A stretch of 31,136 bases of DNA from Monoraphidium neglectum (GCF_000611645.1 NW_014013418.1:2818-33953), one strand, 5' to 3'; shown: positions 14,501-24,961, counted from the stretch's first letter. Numbers and translations: made by a program. The notes: generated by a model from the letters alone, not told the origin.

Positions 14501-14738
14501 GCATATTCACCTGATGACAATGCTTTGAATGTTCTCTCTTTCCAGCAGCTTGGGGCATGGGGCTGTTGTATGTGCTTTCCTTGTCAGCAAGCGCAGCGAT
14601 GATGTGGAAGCTACCGTTGCAACTAATCCAACTTCATGCATCCAAGTAAGACTGGTTACAGCCCGCTGGGCCTGCAACCCTCCTGCTTGCGATGCTTTTT
14701 GCTTGTGGTATGGGACCCCAGTCCGTTGGAAACCACAA

Positions 14739-14766
14739 ACCTATGCAGCTGAGCAGCTGCATAGGT
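14739..14766. repeat. Perfect 13-bp inverted repeat with 2-nt spacer
   Basis: The left arm ACCTATGCAGCTG (14739-14751) is matched exactly by its reverse complement at 14754-14766. A further copy of part of an arm (CACCTATGCA) lies at 14813-14822, also able to pair with the right arm. It is intergenic, between convergent genes. Confidence 0.85.
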
Positions 14767-15290
14767 GCCGGGCGGCCAAATTCCAGCACGCAGTCATGTA
14801 CAAGGGATTCTGCACCTATGCACGACTAACATTCTCACCCACCGCCTGCATCCGCACTGCACGCTGCAGGATCCGTCCTTGAAAAGCATTGATTACAGCC
14901 GCGTGCCCATCGCCATCGCGCGGCGCAGCGTTGGCACTGCACAACTGGACCAGAAACCGTCCTTAGAAGGCTGGCCATGAGCGGGGGAAGGGGGATGCAT
15001 ATCGTTTGTATCCGTGTGACCAAATTTCTCATCAACCTACCATGTACACGAAACGCGAGGGCCAGACACATTAGGATGCAACAGCCACCACAATTTCGCC
15101 ACACAGGTATGATACTATGGGGAGCCAACCCAGCAGGGGCCCATGGCGGGAGGTCTTAACCCCGGCACCAGGGGGTTGAGGTGGGGGGGGGGGGCTGCAA
15201 GCCATCAAAGGCCGTTGGTGGCCAAATGGTCCCCATGCACTGCCTGCAGGGGGTGGAATCGAGCATCCTAAACCAGGGTGGTGCAGCCCC

Positions 15291-15295
15291 TTACA
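15291..15295 (-). terminator. TGTAA poly(A)-type signal for the four-pass membrane protein gene
   Basis: The minus strand reads TGTAA about 240 nt past the stop at 15535. No nearer copy is seen. Confidence 0.5.
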
Positions 15296-15534
15296 GTCGT
15301 CATGTCGCGGGGCTACAAGGGAGGGCGGCCCCACGACAGGGGGCCCCGGGTCAAGCACGCTGGCTTATTTGCAGCCAACGGACGGAGCGGGCAGCGCGCA
15401 ACAGACGCAATCGCAACCAAGTTATGCAACAAAGGACACCCAATGCCCTGGGGGGCTGCGGCGCTTTGCAGATTCTGGCAGGTGGCCCAAGCGAAAGCCC
15501 TCTGCCATTGCCGTCGTCGGCAACTGCGCGCCGC

Positions 15535-17876
15535 TCACACAGTGGCGAGCGGCGCCGAGGCGCGCTCCCCCTCCGCCGCCTGCGCAGTTGCCTTTGCCGC
15601 GGCATCCTTTGCCGCCGCATGCGCCGCGGCGGCCCCCGGGATGCGCGCCATCAGCTTGGCCTCGCTGCGGGTGCGCGCCCACTGCGCAGCGCCGTGCATG
15701 AGCAGCCACGAGGCGCCAATGTACATGAAGATCAGCGCGATGACAGAGGGGATGATGGCCTTCCAGGCGCGGTTCAGGAAGGGCAAAGCCGCCTGCACGC
15801 GGTCCATGTTGCATACGCAGCCTGCGGCAGGTGCAGGGTGGGCGGGAGGGGGGGGGGCGTTGAGCGCTGACACCGCAGCCCCGGGCTGCGGAGGCGAGGC
15901 GGGCTGCCAGGCGCTCAGCAAGTGTCAAGTAGCAGCAACCAGAGTGCTCCCATGACGCTTGTGATGCACACCCGTGCGTTCCTGCAGGAACCACATGCCA
16001 TGCAAGCCCAGCCTCGAGTCTGGTTTGCGAGCGCCATACGATGTTGACCCACCAACCCCCACTCCCCTGAGCAGCCGCAGCCCCTCACCTGCGCTGGGGT
16101 CCACCCACCACTTCTCTGACCGAAGGTCAATGCAGTAGATTGGGCACCCGTTGGGGTTCAAGATCTGCCCCTCAATCGCGTTGGTGACGTCCGTGATTGC
16201 GCCGACCAGTGGGTTCGAGCTGCCGTTTGGCAGCAGCTGCGGCAGCCCTGGGATCGTGATGTTGGCCGGCAGGCCGGGGATCGCCGACGGGATCGCCGAC
16301 GCGGCCGCGTTGATGCCCTGCGCGATGCCCTGCGCCAGCTGCCCGAGGCCGCTCAGCAGGGGCACAGACTGCTGCAGCCCCCGGCCGGCCGCGCCCGCGC
16401 CCCCGACAGCGAGCAGCGCCCCGACGGTCTGGCCGGCGCCGGCGGCGTCAGCCTCCTCCAGCAGCCTGCGGCCGCCGATGCTGGGCAGCGACTCGAGCAG
16501 GCCGGTGAACCGGTCCGACAGCGCGCGCGACGAGTCGGCCACGCGCGAGACGCTCGACCAGACGGGCCCGATGAGCGCGACGGCGCGCGTGCCCACGATG
16601 TCGAGCATCTGGGCCATGTAGCCCCAGACCGCGTGGCCGGCGACAGACACGACTATGAAGACCACGATGATCCAGAGGAGGGCGTGCGCGACGGCGCTGA
16701 GGGCCTGGAAGCGGCGGCAGCACGTGCGCCAGTGGGCGTCTGGGGAGGATGGGGAAGAGGGGTGGGCGAGGGGGGTGTCAGTTTCGGGGCGCCGGGTTGG
16801 GTCGGGGAGAGGTGACTGGCGGGTCGGTGGCGCCGGCGTGGGCGCCGTCGCGCCGAGGCGGGCAGCGCGCCCCGGGGCGGGCACACGACAGGCCCCGGCG
16901 GCCGCGCTCCGCGCGCTGCGGCCGCCCGCGCCCGCGCGCGCTCACTGGGCCGGTGGATGTCGAGCGTCTTTGCCAGATAGGCGCGCCACGCGCTGACGAG
17001 GACGGCGAGGGTGACGAAAAAGGGGTACAGCACCGCGGTCACCACGAGCAGCGCCTTGATGGCGTCCCACCTGCAGAGCGCAGACGGCGATCGAGTGACA
17101 CCGGCGTCGGCTGCGCTGGGACATAGAGTGGACACTCCCCTGTCCCCAAATCCACATCCAAATCCACCACAAAAGCACGAGGCACAAGGTTTGTGGGCAG
17201 GCGAGGAAGCCAGGATTCCGGGTCAGGCTTCCTCGGTATGTATGCGTTGCAGGGGCCCGGCCCGGCAGGGGGCTCACCAAGGGAAGTGGACCCCCAGGAT
17301 CTTCATGGCGGTGTCGGTGGCGTTCCTGCCGCGCACCACCAGCACCGCCCAGGCAATGAAGCTGCCGATGCAGGTGAGGGTGGCCAACACCAGGATCCAC
17401 CATTGAAACGCGGCGCCAGGGCGGCCCCTGTTATTGAGCCGGGGTGCGGAAGAAGTGATGGGTAGGGGGGGTATCAGCATCAGTGCCGCTGGCAGCGTCG
17501 GGAGGTGCGGCTTGCTCCAGGACAGGGTACTGGGGAACTCAGGGGAGGGGATTGGATGCGCCGCGGGCAGCTTCCCGCCGGTGCCTGCGGCTCCGCAGCG
17601 CCTTCCAACGTGCTTCCCCGACGCTTCCGGGGCGAGCCTAGGGGACTGAGTGGCCCCACGCTGCCTGGTCGCTCACTTCTTGCCGTAACCAAGCGCGTCG
17701 GCGATGGACTCGTTCCATATCATCTCGCCGTCCACGTCTGAACCGCCGTTGGAGCCGCCATGGGAGCCCCAGCCGCCGTCGCCCTTAACCAAGCTGTCAT
17801 CCTTCGAGGGCTGCTCAGACTTGAAAAACGCAAACGGCGCCTTGCGGCGTGGCGGCGCGTCGAGGGTGCCCACCAT
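15535..17876 (-). CDS. Four-pass membrane protein of unknown family with large non-cytosolic loop
   Basis: Five exons on the minus strand: 17876-17677, 17427-17278, 17070-16946, 16739-16089, 15821-15535; all GT-AG, in frame, 470 residues. The start is the ATG at 17876 in a strong context (GCAGCCATGG). The soluble N-terminus (1-70) has a Gly/Ser/Asp stretch. Hydrophobic helices lie at about 75-98 (WWILVLATLTCIGSFIAWAV), 122-146 (ALLVVTAVLYPFFVTLAVL), 174-200 (ALLWIIVVFIVVSVAGHAVW) and 397-417 (IIPSVIALIFMYIGASWLLM). Between helices 3 and 4 is a loop of about 190 residues with candidate N-glycosylation sites (NIT, NGS), a Pro/Ile/Gly segment (SAIPSAIPGLPANITIPGLP) and two Cys near its end (CPIYC). 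Helices 2 and 3 are each followed by Y-x2-LDI-like turns (AKTLDI, AQMLDI), hinting at an internal repeat. The C-terminus is Ala-rich and charged. I do not recognise the family; a Tweety-like arrangement crossed my mind without supporting motifs. Confidence 0.8.
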
Positions 17877-18719
17877 GGCTGCTGCGGGTGCGGCCGCAGG
17901 TGCCGAAGGGCGGAGGGAGGGCCGCGGGGTTGAGGGGCGCTCGCAGCTGCGGGTGGCGGGTGGTCTAGTCTCCTGGTGGGCCGCGTCGCAAGGTCCCGTG
18001 CTGGGTGGCGCCTCGCTTCCCACAGGCGCCGCGTGGGCAGCGGTCAGTCTGGTCCGCCGACAACTCTCATGCGCCTGCACTCGGATTGCAACCCAGCAAG
18101 AGCGAGGTGGTGCCCGGACGCACTGACAATCCTCCAAAGCCAACCGTCGGGCGTATGACACACAATCACCTGATAGCAGCACAAGTACGACTCAACAGGC
18201 TCACGCAAACGGCAAGGGCCCGTCGCAGGAAGCGATCACTGCTCGGGACGCGGGCTGCCTGGAATAGCGCTGCAGGCCGACGGGACCTCTCAAACTTCGG
18301 AGCGATAATGTATAATGCATAAGTCACCGGTATCTCTCCTTTATGCAGCGCTGAATCAAGTTTTCTGCCGGGTAGAAGCTAGGGGGAGCTGGCTTGAGCA
18401 GAGGTGGTGATAGAGAACTGGTGTACGACCGGCACATGCTGATATTGAGTGAATCCGCAACAGGATTCTGGATATCAAGTCCCATATACACGCTCCTGAT
18501 GTTGCGAGCGACGGATGTACGAACAGATCACCGGGATTATCTCCGAGTGCAACGGATCCAACGCCAAAGCAAAACTTAGATGCTCGAGATATTCACGTAA
18601 CTTATTAACACATGTACATCCAGCAGGCAGGCGCTGCATGACAGTCGCGCCTGGGCAAGCGCAACGCAGCAACAAGCGTGCAGCAGTGCGGGCAGCGACG
18701 GCAGCCAGCACTGCGACTG
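17877..18719. promoter_or_regulatory. Divergent intergenic region between membrane-protein and C78 peptidase genes
   Basis: This 843-bp gap carries both promoters. An AT-rich patch with TATAAT-like sequence lies at 18307-18322. No exon is supportable here. Confidence 0.5.
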
Positions 18720-21700
18720 ATGGCGGACCTGGTAGAATGCCCCGTGTGCGGCCTCTTTCTAGACGTTGGACCCGAAGCAGAGGCGCACGTGGCCGCTCAC
18801 TTTGACGCCAGCCAGCCCAGTGGCGGATGGCGCCAAAACGGCGCGGCTGTCGGGAGAAACGGCACAACAGGCGGCGACGAGCTGCTGAGTGCCTTGGGCG
18901 GCGTAACCTGCCCGCTCTGTGGCGATGTCGTCGCGCTTGCTGACCTGGACTCGCATGACGAGGCGCACAGGTGCGTTAACTAGTCCAGGGCGGCAGCGTC
19001 AATTCTGCCCTGGCTTGACAGCATATGGCAGCAAAGTTCTGAGGCCGCAGCACGAAAGCCCACCGTGATATCCTGCATGCGATGCATGGCGCGAGCGGGG
19101 CCACCATGGTCTAGCATGCAAAGCATCTCTCCTCAGCGGCTAGCTGCGTTGACGCTTTGCACCTGGCTTGCGCGTGCAAGCGGCTGTGTACTCACCATGC
19201 ATGCCCGCTGCCCGTTCTTTTAGGTTGCAGCAAACCGAGGCACAACAGCGGGTGGCGGCGCGCGAGGCTGCGGGCAGGGGCGAGGCTGAGCAGTTTGCCG
19301 CCTTGCAAGCGATGTACGGCTTCTCAGACAAGGTGCGCCCGCGCACCTGTCCAGGATTGGTGGTTGGCAGACGTGCAACGGCACAGACCAGGCGGCTCAG
19401 GGGGAAAACGGTGGGCTGTTTTCATCGATGTGTTGACCGGCAGCTCGGCGCCCATCTGCTTGTGAGCTTGCTCTCTTTGTGTGAATGTTCGTGTCTTCAC
19501 GTGCCTGCGCCAATCGCGCTATCCCCTTGCAGCCTGCCGCGCGTCCTGGCAGCTGCTACCGCTGCGGCCAGGCCGGCCACTGGGCCAACGACTGCCCCCG
19601 CAACCCCGACCGCATCAGGTGGGCTTTTCTGAGGGCCAGCTGTCTGCGGCGCGTGCAGGATCCAGTGTGTAGCAACCCAGGAGCCTGCTGTTGCCAACCT
19701 GCCCACGGCCCAAGCATCCTCAGTGAACAGCCAACCACGATGTACAGTAAACTGACATGATATCCTTCTCTTCCCCAACGCCCCCTCGGCAGCGCCGCGC
19801 CTCGCCTGCCCACCCAACCCCGCGAGCTGGCGCGGCAGCAGCGGCGCGAGCCGAGCCCCTTGGCCGACGCTGACGTCATCCCGCTGCTCATGGCGGCGCT
19901 GGTCTCAGAGCTGCGCGCCCACACCAGCATATACCTCTGCGGTGGGCCGACGCAGGCCGCCTCAGGACGGGTGGGGCTGTTGCATTCTGGATTCGGCCGG
20001 ACGAGCACTGTGGCATGCTGTTCTGCTGCAGCACGACCGTCTGAGCGACCGTGCCCAGGAAGGCTGCATGCTGTTGGTGCTGGCGCTGACCCGCAACGAC
20101 GGCCCCCCTCTCGCTCCGTCGCTCGTTCCATCTATAACGCGGCATACACCTCTTTGCCTGCTCCCTGGCGCCGCGCCGCCCCGCCGCCAGGCTACGCCGC
20201 GCACCTGTCGCGAGCCGCGCAGGATTCCGGCTGGGGCTGTGGGTACCGCAACCTGCAGATGCTGGCGTCGCACCTGCTGGCGCGACGCCCTGATGCGCGG
20301 CGGGTGCTGTTTGGCGGCTGCGGGTGGCTGCCAGACATACGTGAGGACGGGGCTTAGTCAGAGGGGGCTTGGGTATGCTCTCAGCAGAGGCGGGGGCAGC
20401 GGACCATGCTTTGTAGCTTGAAGCTGATTTTTTTCTTGCCTGGGGCGGACGCCACAGCTGACAGCCCGCTGCAGCCCCATGTGGCCTGTTTGAAGCCAAC
20501 CGACCCCCGGCGGCGCGCCCCCGACCCCACCCCTCGTACCTGCCCGTGCCGCGGCCGCGCCGGCAGCCTCGCTGCAGGCCTGGCTCGAGGCGGCGTGGGA
20601 GGCAGGCTTCGACCCGCCGGGGCGTGCGCAGTTGGGCGGCGGGGTGCAGGGCACGCCCAAGTGGATAGGCACGCCCGAGGTCGCAGCGGCGCTGCGCCAG
20701 TTCGGGATCGACGCCCGCATCGTCGACTTCTGCTGTGGGTCTCTTTTGGCATTGGAATGCGTGGGAGGGTAGGGGCTGGGCACCCGGGGGGCCTTGCCCG
20801 TTTGGGCGGCGCCTGCGGGGCAGCGCGTGGGTGGGGCTGTGGCAGCTGCCTGCAGATCATTGCAGGGCGCGCCTCCGTCCCTGAGCCGTTGGAAGCCATG
20901 CTTTATTCCCAGGCACTCAAGCAACACGCACTCGCGTGCATGCAACAGCACGCGCATTCGCACCTCGCGTGTCGAAGCGTGCGCGCCCTCCATCGCGCGC
21001 AGGCCAGGCGTCCACCTCAGCGGACGCGTCTGGCGCCACCGTGCACCTGAACGTCGCCTGCGACCTGTGCGGGGCTTCGCCGCTGGTGGGCGTGCGCTAC
21101 AAGAGCACCGTCAAGTCAGACTTTGACGTCTGCTCCCGCTGCTTTGCGTCGCCTGCCGCGGCCGCGGCGGCGCCATACCTTCCGCTCGGGGACGCCGGCG
21201 GCGGCAGCGGAGGAGGAGGAGGCGGAGGAGGAAGAGGGGGCGGAGCGAGGGGGAGTGGGGTCGGCCGCAGCGAGGGGGACGGAGGGGCCGGCGGCGGCGG
21301 GGTGCGGCGGCAGCGGCTGCCCCCGAGCGGCAGCGGCTGCGAGGGCGGGGGGAACGGGCTGGACCTGGACGACTCTGGGGCCGAGGCAGAGGGTGCCTGC
21401 GGGGCGGCCGCGGGCGGCCGAGGCGCAGGCGGCGGCAGCAGAGGCGGCAGGGGCCGCCAGGGCGGCCGGGGCGCCGGGACTGGCCCCGCGCCGCAGCGCC
21501 ACAAAGCGCTTGTGCAGTGGGTGTGGGACTATTTCAGCCAGGGCCCGCCGGGTTCCAGCGGCAGCGGCGGCGGCGGCGGCGGTGGCAGCGGCGGCAGCGG
21601 CAGCAGCGGCGGCGGCGGAAGCAGCGGCGCGCTCGCGCAGCTGCGCGGCTCGCCGGTCACCGTGACGCGCCACGCGCCACTGTACCTGCAGCACGAGGGC

Positions 21701-22180
21701 CACAGCCGCACGGTGGTTGGCGTGGAGCGGCACGCGCCGCCGGGGGCGGAGGCGGCGCACCGCCTGCTGATCCTGGACCCGGGGCATGACGCGCAAGCCC
21801 TGCGGGAGGCGCTGAGGTGGGCTGCCCTCGGCGCTGCGAGGACCTGAATCGGGACAGAACAGTCCCTCGAGTTCGCCCAGCCGCCATGGTTGATCCCAGG
21901 CCTCGTGTGTGTGCTCTTGCAGTCGCAACTGGCTCGCGCGTTTCCTCACCCTCGCCGCTCCCCCGCGCACGGCGCCCTGCGCCCCCTGCCCGCCGCTCGC
22001 AGCAACCGCAAGGGGTGGCAGCGCCTCGTGAAGCGCGGCCTCCACGCGCTGCAGCGGCCCGAGTTCCAGATCTTATACGTCCCCGACGATGGCGGCGGCG
22101 GCCCGCCGCCGTTTGCGGGGGGGAGCCGTGAGTTCGAGGCCCTGAAGGTGATCTCTGCGGCCGACAAGTTTTATTCGTGA
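18720..22180 (+). CDS. ZUP1-like: ZUFSP/ZUP1-like peptidase C78 with C2H2, CCHC and inserted ZZ-like zinc fingers
   Basis: Eight exons: 18720-18970, 19224-19332, 19533-19618, 19793-19941, 20191-20340, 20567-20734, 21003-21816, 22003-22180; they join in frame to 634 residues. In order: C2H2-type fingers C7/C10/H23/H27 and C64/C67/H79/H83; a helix with EAEQFAALQAMYGF, like the ubiquitin-binding helix of ZUFSP; a CCHC knuckle C128-x2-C-x4-H-x4-C141; then the C78 fold. Catalytic residues are Cys215 (DSGWGCGYRN), His538 (HEGHSRTVVG) and Asp563 (LILDPG). Other family blocks are GTPKWIGTPEVAAALRQFGI, QWVWDYF and GWQRLVKRGL. Known relatives cleave Lys63-linked ubiquitin chains and act in genome maintenance; UFM1 proteases share the fold. 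Between Cys and His sits an insertion of about 180 residues: a ZZ-like finger (CDLC ... GVRYKST ... FDVCSRC, 324-351) that has lost the middle Cys pair, and long Gly/Ala-rich tracts. The N-terminal fingers favour ZUP1 over UFSP. Confidence 0.9.
21200..21630 (+). repeat. Low-complexity Gly-coding tracts inside the C78 peptidase exon 7
   Basis: GGN-rich sequence at about 21196-21260, 21415-21480 and 21559-21625 encodes poly-Gly/Ser/Arg segments. They flank a conserved island (QWVWDYF) and form flexible linkers within the catalytic domain insertion. Confidence 0.8.
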
Positions 22181-22513
22181 CACCATCTGGCACGGAGGGT
22201 ATCGTATCCCCGCCCGCCCTCCGCAGCAGGTGTGCCGCGGGTGCGGTCCGCTGTGCAAGCGGCCCGGCTGTGCATTATGGCTGGCGGGGGGCTTTTGCCC
22301 CGCTGCGGATGATTTGTCTCAGAGCAGCTGTTTCAGTCCTCCCGTATGGCCGCCGCCGCTGCCTGGCGCCCCACAGGCTCTGGCAGGCCTGCGCAGCTGG
22401 CATGCACTCGTGCAATGTCTCTTGTGGCTAGGCTTCTTTGCAATGCAGCCACAACTGCGTTTGCCCCTCCTCTGCGATGTGGAAGCTGCTTGAAGTGTAG
22501 ATTGGCGTTTATG

Positions 22514-22518
22514 TTACA
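22514..22518 (-). terminator. TGTAA poly(A)-type signal for the FkbM gene
   Basis: The minus strand reads TGTAA about 270 nt past the FkbM stop. It lies beyond the CA repeat, so the repeat would be in the FkbM 3' UTR. Confidence 0.5.
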
Positions 22519-22575
22519 ACTCAACCATATCCCTGCTGCTGGCTGCAATTGTCCTACAGCCGGTGCATCAGCACA

Positions 22576-22580
22576 TGTAA
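22576..22580 (+). terminator. TGTAA poly(A)-type signal for the C78 peptidase gene
   Basis: The plus strand reads TGTAA about 395 nt after the peptidase stop. It is the first copy on that strand and lies past the opposing signal at 22514. Confidence 0.5.
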
Positions 22581-22626
22581 TCACACGCACGCACACACAC
22601 AGAAGCACACACACGCACACACAAGC

Positions 22627-22660
<34 letters not shown>

Positions 22661-22661
22661 G
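22581..22661. repeat. Imperfect (CA)n microsatellite
   Basis: About 80 bp of CA repeats, interrupted by CG, AG and AA steps, starting right after the plus-strand TGTAA. Alternating purine-pyrimidine sequence like this can form Z-DNA (established knowledge). Confidence 0.93.
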
Positions 22662-22789
22662 TGGTCGCGCGCACCAAGTCCGATTGCCGGGTGTGGGTTC
22701 CGCTTGGCAATCGATTCGTGTACACTGCCTGCAAGCGGCAATACTGGGGCCATGACACGGACAGGCAGGTCGCTGCTCATTTGGTAGGG

Positions 22790-24961
22790 CTACCTGACCT
22801 GCAGCTGCTGCTTCTGCTGCTGCGCTGCTCCCCTGCTGCCGTAAACCATAAAGAGATTGCAGTCCTTGAATCGCGGCTCCTTGTAGACCGCCACCCGGTC
22901 AAACCCCTTCGACAGCAGCAGCTTCTCGACAGCTGCCACGCGACCGTCAATGTCGTGAACCTGGCGGACGGATGGAAGCTCTGCACATCATGGTTTGGGA
23001 CCCTCTTGAAAGGCTCTCCAAGTGATGACGGACGCAAGAGGTAACACGCAACGTATTTGCCTCGTCAGCAGACCTGAAGCTTTGCCACGCACACGCATAC
23101 ACCAGGGCCCGCTCCCCTGTCACGCCTGCAGCGTCCTGTTCGCAGGCCGCCGGCCCCCACCTGCAGCGACACCTGGCGTATGCGCGGCCAGTGCTCCTCC
23201 CTCACTCCCATCAGCACGTCCCACTCGGCGCGCTCCACATTGGCCTTCAGCAGACCAACCTCCCTGGGGCGCCGCGCCAGCGCCGCGGGCGACCCAATTG
23301 GTGGTCCGGGACGTGGTGCCGGCGCGCGAGGCAGCAGCTGGGCCGGTCGGCCGGCTGACTGCACGGTCAGTTTTCCTGACCCTTAAAATGATTGTCCCAG
23401 CTTCCCAGCCACCAGCCCTTGCATCTCACTTGATGCCAAAATCTTCTATGAGGCCGGAGACTGTGGTCATGGGGCAGGCCACAGGCACCGCCGGCCGCAG
23501 CAGCAGGTTCACAAAGGCAGCCTTGTGGATTAGCCGGTAAAGGGATGGCATGCAGCTGGGGGGAGGGAAATGTGACGGGATTGGGAAGGAGTTGAAGGGG
23601 GAGGGCAGATGACGAATGGCTGCGTCGCAGGGCGCCGCGCCAGCCATTGCCCTCTGAGCGGAGAGCTACTACACGGGTTGGAACAAACGTGCCGTAATTT
23701 GCCAGTGTGCGTGACAAAGTGCATCCGATTGTGATCGGGTCGTGGGTGGAGGGCCTGAGGTCGGCGCGGCCCCGCACCGCGCGAGGGCCTTCCCGGCGTC
23801 CTCAATGGGTGAGAAGCTCTCCCGCCTGTTGACCACCAGGCTGAGGGTGGCCTGGGCCGCATCGTAGTCATCCCTGGGAGGAGGGTAGTCGCATCACACA
23901 ATGATGGCCACAGTGCATTAGATGTCAAATTGGTGGGCAGGTGGCCGCAAGGTAGCAAAGTATGCCTTTTGTAATGAGGACAGCCATACACGCCAGGTTG
24001 CGCCTTCCCCTGCCTCTACATTTGCCGTTACATTGCAATATACTCGCGCATTAGGCGTCCACTGCATAACACAACACCACAACAGCACCGCGCAGGTGCA
24101 CACCCCCCCCATACACACACACAGGCTAAACACCCGTTGGCACCTGTACATGCTGCTGAAGGCAGTGATTTTAGGGTAGTAGGTGAACTCGCGCACAGAG
24201 GGGCCGCCAAGGGCGCCCACGCCTGGCATACACACATGAAGCAGTGGTGGTGGTGGTTCCGTGACAATTGTACGAGCAGGCGGACGGGGGCCCCCGACAC
24301 GCCAGGCCCCCGCAAGACACCAGGGCTGCGCGCGAGATTGAGGCAGGCAATGTGCCGGCGCGGCACGCCTCACCTGCGTGAACGGGCACCACGCTGCCCG
24401 CCGCCACCTGGTGCGCGTTGGCCCACTCTTTGAAGCGTGTGTTGTTGAGCCGCAGTGCCCTGAAGACGCCCTCTATGGGCTCTACCGCATATACAACCCC
24501 CTCTGGCCCAATCACGGGCGCCGCCATGCGCGCAAAGGCGCCAACGTTTGCACCTAGATCCAGGACAACATCGCCTGCGGGATGGGGGCATGGGTGAGCA
24601 AAACGGGAGTGTGTGCAGGCCTTCCATCTGGGCGCCTTGCTGCGGTGCTTGCCGCACCGGCAAGTGCATGGCAGGGATTGCGCGACCAGGTTGCAAAGCC
24701 TTTTGAATACACTTTGCAGCACTAAAATTCCCGGTGTACATCCGCGCAACAGTTCGCACCCTGCTGAAGCGCCACAGCGCCGCGACCGAAGTACACCTGG
24801 CCGGCCTCGTTCGAGTGCGCCTCCGCCTGTGCATCCGCCGGGCTCGGCGCGTACAGCACCAGGCCACCTAATGCCTTGAAAGGTTTCAGGCCTCCAATCC
24901 TAATATCTACGTCCACAACCCCTTCCTGTTCCGCTGCTGTCTGCTGTCTCCGCTTGCGCAT
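22790..24961 (-). CDS. FkbM-type SAM-dependent methyltransferase
   Basis: Seven exons on the minus strand: 24961-24760, 24574-24374, 24222-24144, 23873-23778, 23555-23430, 23263-23161, 22960-22790; in frame, 325 residues. The start is the ATG at 24961 (MRKRRQQTAAEQEG). The SAM-binding motif I is at 69-79 (DVVLDLGANVGAF), followed by the acidic loop AVEPIEGVFRALRLNN. Later blocks are FTYYPKITAFSSMY, TTVSGLIEDFGI, LLKANVERAEWDVLMG and the C-terminal strand DCNLFMVYGSRG. This order is that of FkbM-domain methyltransferases, which O-methylate sugars or small molecules; the substrate is not readable. FkbM proteins usually have LLKIDVEGAE; here Asp is replaced by Asn and Gly by Arg. No signal peptide is evident, so it is likely cytosolic. 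A Gln-rich tail precedes the stop. Related domains in algae are often uncharacterised. Confidence 0.86.

Larger units (their letters stand above)
13865..15534. other. Convergent intergenic region between nitrate reductase and membrane-protein genes
   Basis: I see no supportable gene in these 1.67 kb. It contains the nitrate reductase 3' UTR, a TGTAA at 14496, a perfect inverted repeat at 14739-14766, a G-run at about 15182-15193, and a minus-strand TGTAA at 15295-15291. Open frames here have no recognisable motifs. Confidence 0.5.
22181..22789. other. Convergent 3' region between C78 peptidase and FkbM genes
   Basis: No exon is seen. The region carries both 3' UTRs, interleaved TGTAA signals of opposite strand, and a CA-rich microsatellite. 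Confidence 0.6.

Noticed and set aside
13865..15534. A possible nitrite reductase or nitrate transporter next to nitrate reductase
   Set aside because: Nitrate-assimilation genes are often clustered in green algae, so I looked on both strands; no exon with ferredoxin-NiR or NRT2 motifs is present in the window.
15181..15955. Plus-strand open frames of over 220 codons
   Set aside because: They lie antisense to the last exon of the membrane protein and its 3' UTR and include a G-run; composition is that of a shadow frame.
21116..22045. 309-codon minus-strand open frame opposite the C78 peptidase
   Set aside because: Ala/Pro-rich shadow of the Gly-rich coding tracts on the plus strand; no start context, splice sites or motif.
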